5,031 nt of DNA from an uncultured Chloroflexota bacterium (lineage in GTDB: Bacteria; Chloroflexota; Anaerolineae; Aggregatilineales; Phototrophicaceae), in contig CAIVEA010000058.1 in the NCBI GenBank assembly GCA_903904765.1, forward strand, positions 1 through 5,031, in the 5' to 3' direction. A program made the position numbers and the translations under genes. How positions within the stretch are numbered: position 1 is the stretch's first letter; every line of letters begins with the position of its first letter. The notes under the pieces were generated by a model. The model was not told the DNA's origin. It ran no database searches and worked only from the letters and a program-made list of their open reading frames with translations. Of the stretch, positions 1 through 5,031 are shown piece by piece.

Positions 1-394
1 GCAGCTTGTCCAGCAGCGACATATCATCGAGGTTCAGGATGCAGCCGCCGTCGGCGAAGGCGTGTTCAAATTCGTCGCGGGTGGTGTTGTTGGAGGTGAA
101 GAAAATATCCGCGTCCCGCGCCCCCACACGGCGACTGAGTACCAGTTCGGGTACGGAACTGCAATCGAAGCCGAAGCCGACATCGCGTAAGATGGTGAGA
201 ATGCGCGGGTTCGGGAGGGCTTTGACGGCGAAATATTCACGGAAGCCTACCACTTTTGCAAAGGCGGCTTGCAACTCAGTGGCGGTTTGCCGGATGCCGA
301 CCTCGTCGTACAGGTGAAAAGGCGTTCCGAAACGCGCAGCGATTTCCGGCAAGATGGGCAGAAGCCGCTGCTTGAATCCAACGGACATAGGCAT
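1..394 (-). CDS. lysA: Diaminopimelate decarboxylase, N-terminal part (cut by the left edge)
   Basis: The enzyme is a PLP-dependent, fold-type III decarboxylase that converts meso-2,6-diaminopimelate to L-lysine, the last step of the lysine pathway, in the cytoplasm. 131 codons are visible without a stop; family members are about 400-450 residues, so roughly the first third is here. Visible signs are the N-terminal strand TPFHLYDE (residues 24-31), the cofactor motif YFAVKALPNP with the presumed Schiff-base lysine K58, the segment GFGFDCSSVPEL and the motif FTSNNT. The FDCSS/SNNT variants fit the short LysA group better than ornithine or arginine decarboxylases. Two in-frame ATGs compete (394 and 388, giving M-P-M); neither has a clear Shine-Dalgarno, and an in-frame TAA a short way upstream blocks a longer start. 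It lies 45 bases behind the FHA regulator gene and may be co-transcribed with it. The family call is firm; the exact substrate is inferred, because the C-terminal active-site residues lie outside the window. Confidence 0.9.
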   Translation of the reverse strand, partial: MPMSVGFKQRLLPILPEIAARFGTPFHLYDEVGIRQTATELQAAFAKVVGFREYFAVKALPNPRILTILRDVGFGFDCSSVPELVLSRRVGARDADIFFTSNNTTRDEFEHAFADGGCILNLDDMSLLDKL

Positions 395-439
395 GGGAAA
401 TAACCGATCTGATTAGGATGTGCGCGGTTGGTCGGACGG

Positions 440-1102
440 TTATGACTGGGGGTTGTCCAGCCGGAAGCCGTGTCCGCGCACGGTGACAATGTACTGCCAG
501 TCCGGGTCGAGTTCCATCAGGCGGTCACGCAGGCGGCGCACCAGCGCATCAATGGCCTGTTCGCTCACGCCTTCGCCCAGCGCCTCCGGCCACACCGTCT
601 GTATCACCTCGTCGCGGGTGCAGATGCGCCCCGCATTGACGTAAAGCTGTTCCAGCAGACGATATTGCGGCAGGCTGAGGGGCGGGTTGAGTTCCTCGTT
701 CTTAATGAACACGCGCCGCGCATCCGGTTCCAGCCGCAGCCGACCCGTCAGGAAGGAGGGGGCAGCTGTTGTGAGGGGGCTGGTCGCGCCAGAGCCGATG
801 AAGCGGATTTTGCCGACCATTGCCACATGAATATCATCGTTGTCGTGCAGTTCGCGGCTGCCTTTCAGCGGTTGCCCGTTGACCCATGTCCCATTCCGGC
901 TTTCGAGGTCTTCCACGTAGTACTGGTCGCCCTGCCGGTAGATGCGGACATGCTGACGGGAAACGGGGCGTTCGTGCAGCACCACATCACATTCTTCACC
1001 ACGCCCGATGACGATGCTATCTTTGGAGATAGGCCACTGGCGCGAAGGTTGATCGCCATCGTGGATAATCAAAATCGCCTGTTCGACCTCTGGCCTCGAC
1101 AT
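440..1102 (-). CDS. FHA domain-winged helix transcriptional regulator
   Basis: This 220-residue cytoplasmic protein has two parts. Residues about 9-103 form an FHA domain, a phosphothreonine-peptide reader, with its usual conserved residues: G33-R34, S48-R49-x-H51, and N70-G71 followed by N75-G76. After a linker rich in Ser, Thr, Ala and Pro (about 104-118), residues about 120-217 form an OmpR/PhoB-type winged helix, with the recognition-helix region SEQAIDALVRRLRDRL and the wing TVRGHGFRL. There is no receiver domain, transmembrane segment or kinase domain, so the likely input is a protein phosphorylated by a Ser/Thr kinase; this is inference. EmbR of Mycobacterium combines the same domain types, but with the FHA domain at the C-terminus. 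I chose the ATG at 1102 because AGAAGG lies 6 bases upstream; a TTG at 1108 would add two residues but sits against that site. The stop is TAA. The gene has a 62-base leader with a possible promoter and inverted repeat, and lysA follows 45 bases downstream. Target genes are unknown. Confidence 0.87.
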   Translation of the reverse strand: MSRPEVEQAILIIHDGDQPSRQWPISKDSIVIGRGEECDVVLHERPVSRQHVRIYRQGDQYYVEDLESRNGTWVNGQPLKGSRELHDNDDIHVAMVGKIRFIGSGATSPLTTAAPSFLTGRLRLEPDARRVFIKNEELNPPLSLPQYRLLEQLYVNAGRICTRDEVIQTVWPEALGEGVSEQAIDALVRRLRDRLMELDPDWQYIVTVRGHGFRLDNPQS

Positions 1103-1122
1103 CTTCAACCTTCTCCCTTGAA

Positions 1123-1147
1123 ACGATACGCAATTCTATCTTATCGT
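1123..1147. repeat. Inverted repeat ACGATA/TATCGT in the leader of the FHA regulator
   Basis: Two perfect 6-base arms, ACGATA (1123-1128) and TATCGT (1142-1147), are separated by 13 bases and lie 21 bases upstream of the regulator's ATG. A minus-strand hexamer TAGAAT (1133-1138), five of six matches to a sigma-70 -10 box, sits between the arms. That arrangement fits an operator over a promoter. The arms are short and could be chance, so function is an inference. Confidence 0.3.
1133..1138 (-). promoter_or_regulatory. Candidate -10 element upstream of the FHA regulator
   Basis: TAGAAT on the minus strand matches TATAAT at five of six positions. It would place transcription start around 1126, giving a leader of about 24 bases that still contains the AGAAGG ribosome-binding site. 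No good -35 hexamer lies 16-19 bases upstream, so this would be a weak or activator-dependent promoter. Read-through from the miaA operon is the alternative. Confidence 0.25.
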
Positions 1148-1164
1148 ATTTTCCAGAACCGAAC

Positions 1165-1839
1165 CTAATTGACTGCTAACGGGATGGGGATGGATTCGGT
1201 TTCGACAATCCCTACCCATAAGCCTTGATCGCTAAAAATGATGCGCCCTGTGCCGTTGGTGGACTGGCTGATCCCGCGACTGGTGCTGCGGTAGTAGGCT
1301 TTGACGATGTTTTGCCCCGCGCTCAAGCCCAAAGACGGGGTTTGCTCGTATGTCCATTCGGATGTGTGGACGCAACTTTGATGCGGCCCTAACAAGCGCA
1401 GGTCTTCTTCAGGGTATGCGCCGCCGCCGCTGCCTGCTGGTAAAGGTGTGGCACGGTTGAACACGATGCCCAAGCCGCTGCTGAAACCGTCATCGCCCAC
1501 CCGCACCTGATCGGGATTGTAGTAAATGGCGATTGTCCCCATCGAGTTGTTAGTGATGAGGATACGAATGCGAAGCGTTTGCCCGGTCTGGTTGGGCAGG
1601 GAACTGGTGAGTACTTTCAGGCTGATGGGCGAAGTGGCGTTGCGCCCGATGAGCGATTGGTGTTCGGCGCGTTCGGTTCCGGTTCGCAGCCATTCGCAGG
1701 GCATCCCTTCATCCGCCGAAGGGACAATCGAGGTTAATACGCTCGGCAACATGCCCGACCCGGCGAAAATGCCTAGCAGGAGGAGTAGAAATATCCCCAC
1801 CAGCCAATTGGGGTTGTTACTGCGCTGGAAGATGCCCAT
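1165..1839 (-). CDS. Unrecognised membrane-anchored extracytoplasmic protein
   Basis: I do not recognise a family for this 224-residue protein. A short basic and polar N-terminus (residues 1-10) is followed by one hydrophobic segment (about 11-39, core VGIFLLLLLGIFAG), which looks like an uncleaved signal anchor; there is no lipobox. The remaining ~185 residues are polar, with alternating hydrophobic and polar stretches such as LRIRILITN, IAIYYNPDQVRV and IVKAYYRST that suggest a beta-sandwich, and a Gly/Pro-rich loop near 132-143. The only two cysteines, C48 and C156, both lie outside the membrane and could form a disulfide. It ends near the Pro/Ile-rich ETESIPIPL with a TAG stop. The ATG at 1839 is 3 bases past the miaA stop; GGGAG, about 12 bases upstream, is a poor ribosome-binding site, so translational coupling to miaA is likely. 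The coding call is supported by the tight spacing and the clean membrane segment. No enzymatic motif is visible. Confidence 0.75.
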   Translation of the reverse strand: MGIFQRSNNPNWLVGIFLLLLLGIFAGSGMLPSVLTSIVPSADEGMPCEWLRTGTERAEHQSLIGRNATSPISLKVLTSSLPNQTGQTLRIRILITNNSMGTIAIYYNPDQVRVGDDGFSSGLGIVFNRATPLPAGSGGGAYPEEDLRLLGPHQSCVHTSEWTYEQTPSLGLSAGQNIVKAYYRSTSRGISQSTNGTGRIIFSDQGLWVGIVETESIPIPLAVN

Positions 1840-1842
1840 GCG

Positions 1843-2784
1843 TTAGGATAGCTCCCGCAGCCATTGCAGCGCATCAGATAGGATGGGCTGCGTGTTCTCG
1901 CCAATATCCTTACTATTGTGCCACAGAATGCCCGGATCGTGTCCGCGAAACCATGTGTATTGGCGGCGAATAAAATCATGGGTGTCGTGCTTGGTTTGCA
2001 GCACTGCTTCTGCCAGCGGGACGGCATCCAACAGATGGGTGACCAACTGCGCGTAGCCGAGACCACTCATGGACGGCAATCGCCGGTCATAGCCGCGCTG
2101 GAGCAGGCCGCGCACTTCGTCCAGAAGCCCCACTTCCATCATGGCATCTACCCGCTGATCGGCGCGGGCATAGAGCGTGTCGCGTTCCAGCGTGAGGCCG
2201 TAATGCCGCATGGAGAAGGGCGGGGGGCGTTTGCGCTGAAGTTCGCTGATGGGTTGCCCGCTTTCAAGACAGACTTCGAGAGCGCGTACTACACGGCGAA
2301 TGTTGCGTGCATCAATGCTGGTGGCGGCAGCTGGGTCGAGCGCGGAAAGGCGAGCATGCAGCGCATGTGCGCCTTGTTGTGCGGCGAACGCTTCCAATTC
2401 CGCTCGCAGCGCCAGATTGGGGGCGACCTGCGGAATTGACCAGCCTTCGATCACGGCGGTGACGTACTGGCCTGTGCCGCCCACCAGTAGAGGGACGTGC
2501 CCGTGTGCATGGATATCCGCGATGGCGGCGAAAGCCAATGCCTGATATTCCGCCAGCGAGAGGTTCGCGTCCGGGTCTACCACATCAATCAGGTGATGGC
2601 GCGCCTGCTGTTGCTCATCGGTGGTGGGTTTAGCCGTGCCAATATCCATGTGACGGTAAATCTGGCGGCTGTCCGCACCAACGATTTCGCCGTTGAGGGC
2701 GTTCGCCAGCGCGATAGCCAGACGAGTTTTGCCGCTGCCTGTGGGGCCGACCAGCACGATAAGCGGTTTACCAGCCAAGCGCAT
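1843..2784 (-). CDS. miaA: tRNA dimethylallyltransferase
   Basis: MiaA transfers the dimethylallyl group of DMAPP to N6 of A37 in tRNAs that read codons starting with U, releasing PPi; the product i6A is the substrate for later methylthiolation. From the ATG at 2784 the protein has 313 residues, close to the usual 300-316. Visible motifs are the P-loop GPTGSGKT (residues 13-20), the signature D38-S-R-Q-I-Y and MDIGTAKPT (46-54), GGTGQYV, RNIRRVVRALEV, SGQPISEL, and the C-terminal GYDRRLPSMSGLGY and RRQYTWFR. The GGTGQY motif has Gln where Leu is common. The start is uncertain: the ATG at 2784 has GAGG directly against it, while a TTG at 2778 has the same GAGG 6 bases upstream and would give a 311-residue protein starting just before the first strand. 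A TTG at 2829 would add 15 residues unlike the family. The gene overlaps the end of yraN by 17 bases and stops with TAA 3 bases before the next gene, which indicates an operon. Confidence 0.95.
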   Translation of the reverse strand: MRLAGKPLIVLVGPTGSGKTRLAIALANALNGEIVGADSRQIYRHMDIGTAKPTTDEQQQARHHLIDVVDPDANLSLAEYQALAFAAIADIHAHGHVPLLVGGTGQYVTAVIEGWSIPQVAPNLALRAELEAFAAQQGAHALHARLSALDPAAATSIDARNIRRVVRALEVCLESGQPISELQRKRPPPFSMRHYGLTLERDTLYARADQRVDAMMEVGLLDEVRGLLQRGYDRRLPSMSGLGYAQLVTHLLDAVPLAEAVLQTKHDTHDFIRRQYTWFRGHDPGILWHNSKDIGENTQPILSDALQWLRELS

Positions 2785-3139
2785 CCTCGATGTGTTGTAT
2801 ATGCGCTTCGCCCTGCGCCGGAATGCCAATGGCGATCACATCCACCCGCCACGCGCAATCTTCCGCGTCGGCTTGGCGCAGAAATTCCTGTGCAGCGCGG
2901 ATCATCTTGTGGCGTTTGGAGGGGGTGATACTCTCGAAGGCGGGGGCAACGCTGCTGGCGCGGCGGGTACGCACTTCCACAAACACCAGCACGCCGCCCT
3001 GTCGGGCGATAATATCCACTTCTCCAAAGCGGCAGTGCCAGTTGGTGGTGACGATGCCATATCCCCGGCGGCGCAGATCGTTCAGTGCCATTTGTTCACC
3101 AGCGCGGCCTAGCTGGCTGGTGGCCGGGGATGCGGTCAT
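2768..3139 (-). CDS. yraN: YraN family (UPF0102) nuclease-fold protein
   Basis: This 123-residue cytoplasmic protein belongs to the UPF0102 family, which has a restriction-endonuclease-like (PD-(D/E)XK) fold. Its cellular role is not settled; a link to DNA processing or recombination is often proposed. Visible motifs are the N-terminal GRAGEQMA with E15, GEVDIIA (39-45, D42) and VFVEVRTR (52-59, E55 and R57), followed by the helix region ITPSKRHKMIRAAQEFLR and the strand WRVDVIAI. Arg in place of Lys after the second acidic residue also occurs in E. coli YraN, so it is not evidence of a dead protein. The open frame extends upstream to 3235, but that extension is Arg/Pro-rich, lies inside ppa, and would make the protein too long. 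The ATG at 3139 gives the family length and sits 11 bases after the ppa stop, with only a weak AAGAG upstream. It overlaps miaA by 17 bases. Confidence 0.92.
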   Translation of the reverse strand: MTASPATSQLGRAGEQMALNDLRRRGYGIVTTNWHCRFGEVDIIARQGGVLVFVEVRTRRASSVAPAFESITPSKRHKMIRAAQEFLRQADAEDCAWRVDVIAIGIPAQGEAHIQHIEDALGW

Positions 3140-3150
3140 ACGAGGCGCTC

Positions 3151-3693
3151 TTAGATGCGCGTGGGGGGGAAGGTTTCGCGGTAGCTTTTCATCGCGCCGA
3201 GGACGGCTTTTTTGGCTTCGGCAGCGCCCACCCACCCCTGACTATCCACCTGCGCGTTTTGAAGGTGTTTGTAAGTGATGAAGAAGTGTTCGACGGCTTT
3301 GGGATAGTGCTTGGGCAAATCTTCGAGGTCTTTGTAGTCCTCGTAGTGCGGGTCGGAGGCTGGCACAGCCAGCACTTTGTCGTCGTTCTCGCCCCGGTCG
3401 AGCAGGCGCAGCATGCCCACCGGACGCGCTTCGATCACGCAACCGGGGAAGCTGGGTTCTTCCATCATCACAAGAATATCCAGCGGGTCGCCATCTCCGT
3501 AATAGGTTTGCGGGATGAAGCCATAATCGCCGGGGTAGTACAGGGGGCTGTATAGCACGCGATCCAGTTTGATGACACCGGCGCTCTTGCTATATTCGTA
3601 TTTGTTATGGCCGCCTTTGGGAACTTCGACGACGACATAGACGACATCGGGGGCGCTGGGGCCAGATGATAGATTGTGCCAGAGATGACTCAT
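3151..3693 (-). CDS. ppa: Soluble inorganic pyrophosphatase, family I
   Basis: The enzyme hydrolyses PPi to two phosphates in the cytoplasm with Mg2+, pulling biosynthetic reactions forward. The 180-residue protein matches the usual 165-180 length. All key residues are visible at a nearly constant +2 offset from E. coli Ppa: E23, K31, E33, R45, Y57, the metal-binding set D67, D69, D72 in the signature DGDPLDI, then D99, D104 and K106 in DRGENDDK, and a C-terminal YK pair. It should therefore be active. The ATG at 3693 is preferred; a TTG at 3717 would add eight residues and falls inside a small inverted repeat. AAAGGG lies about 15 bases before the ATG, too far for an ideal ribosome-binding site. 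It appears to be the first gene of a run with yraN, miaA and the membrane protein. The next gene upstream on the same strand encodes an unrelated membrane pyrophosphatase. Confidence 0.97.
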   Translation of the reverse strand: MSHLWHNLSSGPSAPDVVYVVVEVPKGGHNKYEYSKSAGVIKLDRVLYSPLYYPGDYGFIPQTYYGDGDPLDILVMMEEPSFPGCVIEARPVGMLRLLDRGENDDKVLAVPASDPHYEDYKDLEDLPKHYPKAVEHFFITYKHLQNAQVDSQGWVGAAEAKKAVLGAMKSYRETFPPTRI

Positions 3694-3712
3694 AGTATGT
3701 CTGTAAGACCCT

Positions 3713-3728
3713 TTCAACTGCTGTTGAA
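3713..3728. repeat. Small perfect inverted repeat in the ppa leader
   Basis: TTCAAC (3713-3718) and GTTGAA (3723-3728) pair perfectly around a 4-base loop, ending 19 bases upstream of the ppa ATG. In the transcript it would form a short 6-bp hairpin just before and touching AAAGGG (3709-3714), the only purine-rich candidate ribosome-binding site. It could be an operator, a translational hairpin or chance. It lacks a U-run and has only two G-C pairs per stem, so it is not a terminator. Confidence 0.35.
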
Positions 3729-3783
3729 CTCGCTAACAGTGTATCACAAGCCCGGTCAAAAACCCTATCTTTACCTTTCTTTT

Positions 3784-3810
3784 TTTATATCCTTTACAGG
3801 TATATTGCAA
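3784..3810 (-). promoter_or_regulatory. Candidate promoter for the ppa-yraN-miaA run
   Basis: On the minus strand a TTGCAA hexamer (3805-3810) and a TATAAA hexamer (3784-3789; five of six matches to the -10 consensus) are separated by 15 bases, shorter than the ideal 17. The region is strongly AT-rich compared with the genes and lies directly behind the hppA hairpin, where a new promoter would be expected. It would give an 80-90 base leader containing the 3713-3728 hairpin. A TTGACC at 3754-3759 is a better -35 match but has no fitting -10 box. Confidence 0.35.
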
Positions 3811-3819
3811 TTCAAATTG

Positions 3820-3843
3820 AAACAGGGGGAACGCCCCCTGTTT
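3820..3843 (-). terminator. Hairpin terminator behind hppA
   Basis: AAACAGGGGG (3820-3829) and CCCCCTGTTT (3834-3843) form a perfect 10-bp stem around a 4-base loop (AACG on the plus strand, CGTT on the minus). The stem begins 33 bases beyond the hppA stop. On the minus strand the stem ends in UUU followed by CAAUUU, so the U-tract is only moderate. The hairpin is nearly symmetrical and could work in both directions. It separates hppA from the ppa run. Confidence 0.75.
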
Positions 3844-3876
3844 CTTGACTTGATCTATGCGGTTGTAGGGCGGTGC

Positions 3877-5031
3877 TTAGTCGCCCGATTTTGAAGCGGC
3901 TGCCAGCGGCACATCACCAGCCTGTTCATCACGATCGCTGCGGCGCACGGCCCAGACGATCAGCACGATGCCGATGAGCGAGATGATGAGTACTGGAACG
4001 GTGGCTTCTGGAGCCTGTGTTTGAACGACCAACGGAGCCATAATCAGTGCGACGAGGTTCATCACCTTAATCATGGGGTTCAAGGCTGGGCCGGCGGTAT
4101 CCTTGAAGGGATCGCCTACGGTGTCGCCAACAACACTGGCTTTGTGGTTGGCGCTGCCTTTGCCGCCATAGTAACCATCCTCGATGTACTTCTTGGCGTT
4201 GTCCCATGCGCCGCCTGCGTTCGCCATGAACACGGCTTGCAACTGCCCCGACACGATCACGCCGACGAGGAAGCCGCCGAGCGCCTGTTCCTTGAGGAGC
4301 AGACCGACGACGATAGGCGATAGGATGGCGATCAACCCTAGCGGGATGAGTTCAGCTTGCGCCGAACGGGTGGAGATGGCGACGGCCTGCGCGTAATCCG
4401 GTGTCTTTGCGCCACTCATGATCTCAGGAATACGCAGTTGGCGGCGTACTTCTGCCATGATGAAGCCAGCGGCACGGTTGACGGCCTTGATGAGCAGACC
4501 ACCGAACAACAGTGGCAGCATACCGCCGAGCAGCACGCCCACGAACACCATCGGATCAGCGAGGTTGATGGAACGGCTGAAGGTCGCCAGACGTTCTTCC
4601 GGCATGACACGTTCGATGTCAATGAAGAACGAACCGAACAGGGATACGGCTGCGATGACCGCAGAACCGATGGCAATGCCTTTGGTGATGGCTTTGGTGG
4701 TGTTCCCGGCTGCATCGAGGTCAGCCAGAATTTGACGGGCTTTTTCGTCGAAGTCTTCGCCCGCCAGTTCCGCCACACCGTTCGCATTGTCCGAAATCGG
4801 GCCGAAGGTGTCCATCGAGACGTTATTGCCCGTATGAGAGAGCATACCCACGCCGATGAGGGTGACACCAAACAGCGTGTAGAGGAAACGATCCTGTCCG
4901 CCCACATCACGCATGCTGATGAGGAACAGGACGAACACCATGACCCATAGTGCTTGGAAGATGCCACCGACCACGTTTTTGCGGGTGTAGCCCCGGACGA
5001 TGGCTGCGGCTGAAACCAGCAGGCCAATCAC
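3877..5031 (-). CDS. hppA: Membrane-bound K+-independent (proton-pumping type) pyrophosphatase, C-terminal half
   Basis: The family couples PPi hydrolysis to ion transport across the cytoplasmic membrane. 384 codons are visible; the frame is open at the right edge (the first codon, GTG, is internal), and family members have about 670-800 residues and 16 membrane helices, so roughly the last half is here. Numbered from the first visible residue, the motifs are [16 protein letters not shown] (76-91), [10 protein letters not shown] (109-118), [15 protein letters not shown] (272-286), and [18 protein letters not shown] (302-319), whose aspartates bind Mg-PPi. Hydrophobic helices fill the spans between, and the tail after about 363 is polar. 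K113 and T116 replace the Ala and Gly/Ala found in K+-dependent enzymes; from family knowledge this marks the K+-independent, H+-pumping group. The direction of pumping is inferred, because the gate residues of the earlier helices are outside the window. The gene ends in a TAG stop ahead of a hairpin terminator, so it is probably a separate unit from ppa. Confidence 0.97.
   Translation of the reverse strand: MIGLLVSAAAIVRGYTRKNVVGGIFQALWVMVFVLFLISMRDVGGQDRFLYTLFGVTLIGVGMLSHTGNNVSMDTFGPISDNANGVAELAGEDFDEKARQILADLDAAGNTTKAITKGIAIGSAVIAAVSLFGSFFIDIERVMPEERLATFSRSINLADPMVFVGVLLGGMLPLLFGGLLIKAVNRAAGFIMAEVRRQLRIPEIMSGAKTPDYAQAVAISTRSAQAELIPLGLIAILSPIVVGLLLKEQALGGFLVGVIVSGQLQAVFMANAGGAWDNAKKYIEDGYYGGKGSANHKASVVGDTVGDPFKDTAGPALNPMIKVMNLVALIMAPLVVQTQAPEATVPVLIISLIGIVLIVWAVRRSDRDEQAGDVPLAAASKSGD

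Noticed and set aside
395..439. A possible terminator or hairpin between the FHA gene and lysA
   Set aside because: Only 5-base arms (AACCG/CGGTT) with an 18-base spacer and no U-run are present, too weak to call.
470..1168. A 232-codon plus-strand open frame opposite the FHA regulator
   Set aside because: It is antisense to a gene with clear FHA and winged-helix motifs and shows no family motif of its own. Long antisense frames are expected in GC-rich coding sequence.
1918..2439. A 173-codon plus-strand open frame opposite miaA
   Set aside because: It has no recognisable domain or ribosome-binding site and is fully antisense to miaA, whose motifs are clear.
3163..3169. A run of seven G (C on the coding strand) near the end of ppa, as a possible slippage or sequencing-error site
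   Set aside because: The frame is intact through the run and a slip would change only the last few residues, so there is no sign of frameshifting.
3140..3235. An N-terminal extension of yraN by 32 residues
   Set aside because: The extension is Arg/Pro-rich, lies within the ppa coding sequence, and exceeds the family length. The ATG at 3139 fits the family.
4357..4950. A 197-codon plus-strand open frame opposite hppA, rich in His, Asp and Glu
   Set aside because: It mirrors the codon pattern of the well-supported pyrophosphatase on the other strand. The acidic and His-rich composition is what antisense reading of hydrophobic codons gives.
1..5031. Mobile elements, CRISPR arrays, tRNA or rRNA genes, phage or defence systems
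   Set aside because: I saw no transposase or integrase motifs, no spaced direct repeats and no cloverleaf. The genes fill the window with short gaps and all have housekeeping or regulatory character.

Overview
The window reads as ordinary housekeeping chromosome from a GC-rich, free-living bacterium. Every gene I can support lies on the minus strand and is transcribed from the right edge towards the left. The FHA-plus-winged-helix regulator, the potassium-independent membrane pyrophosphatase and the LysA type together suggest Chloroflexota. That is an impression from family knowledge, not something the sequence proves, and my confidence is about 0.4.

Layout in transcription order (right to left). 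5031-3877 is the C-terminal half of a membrane-bound, ion-pumping pyrophosphatase (hppA), which carries the Lys/Thr signature of the K+-independent subfamily. A strong hairpin at 3820-3843 follows it. The 183-base gap 3876-3694 holds this hairpin, a weak candidate promoter and a small perfect inverted repeat. Then come a soluble family I inorganic pyrophosphatase (ppa, 3693-3151), a YraN/UPF0102 nuclease-fold protein (3139-2768), the tRNA dimethylallyltransferase miaA (2784-1843) and an unrecognised single-pass membrane protein (1839-1165). These four genes are separated by 11 bases, a 17-base overlap and 3 bases, so they look like one operon. After a 62-base gap with a possible promoter and inverted repeat comes an FHA-winged-helix regulator (1102-440). 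After 45 more bases comes the N-terminal part of diaminopimelate decarboxylase (lysA, 394-1), cut off by the left edge.

Functional picture. The two pyrophosphatases both remove the PPi made by biosynthesis: one conserves the energy as an ion gradient, the other releases it as heat. MiaA itself releases PPi when it prenylates tRNA. LysA makes lysine from meso-diaminopimelate. The FHA regulator could link phosphothreonine signalling to transcription, but its targets cannot be read here.

I found no mobile element, CRISPR array, RNA gene or phage gene, and no convincing new multi-gene system. The items most worth a second look are the unrecognised membrane protein, the FHA-winged-helix regulator with its possible operator, and the adjacency of two unrelated pyrophosphatases.
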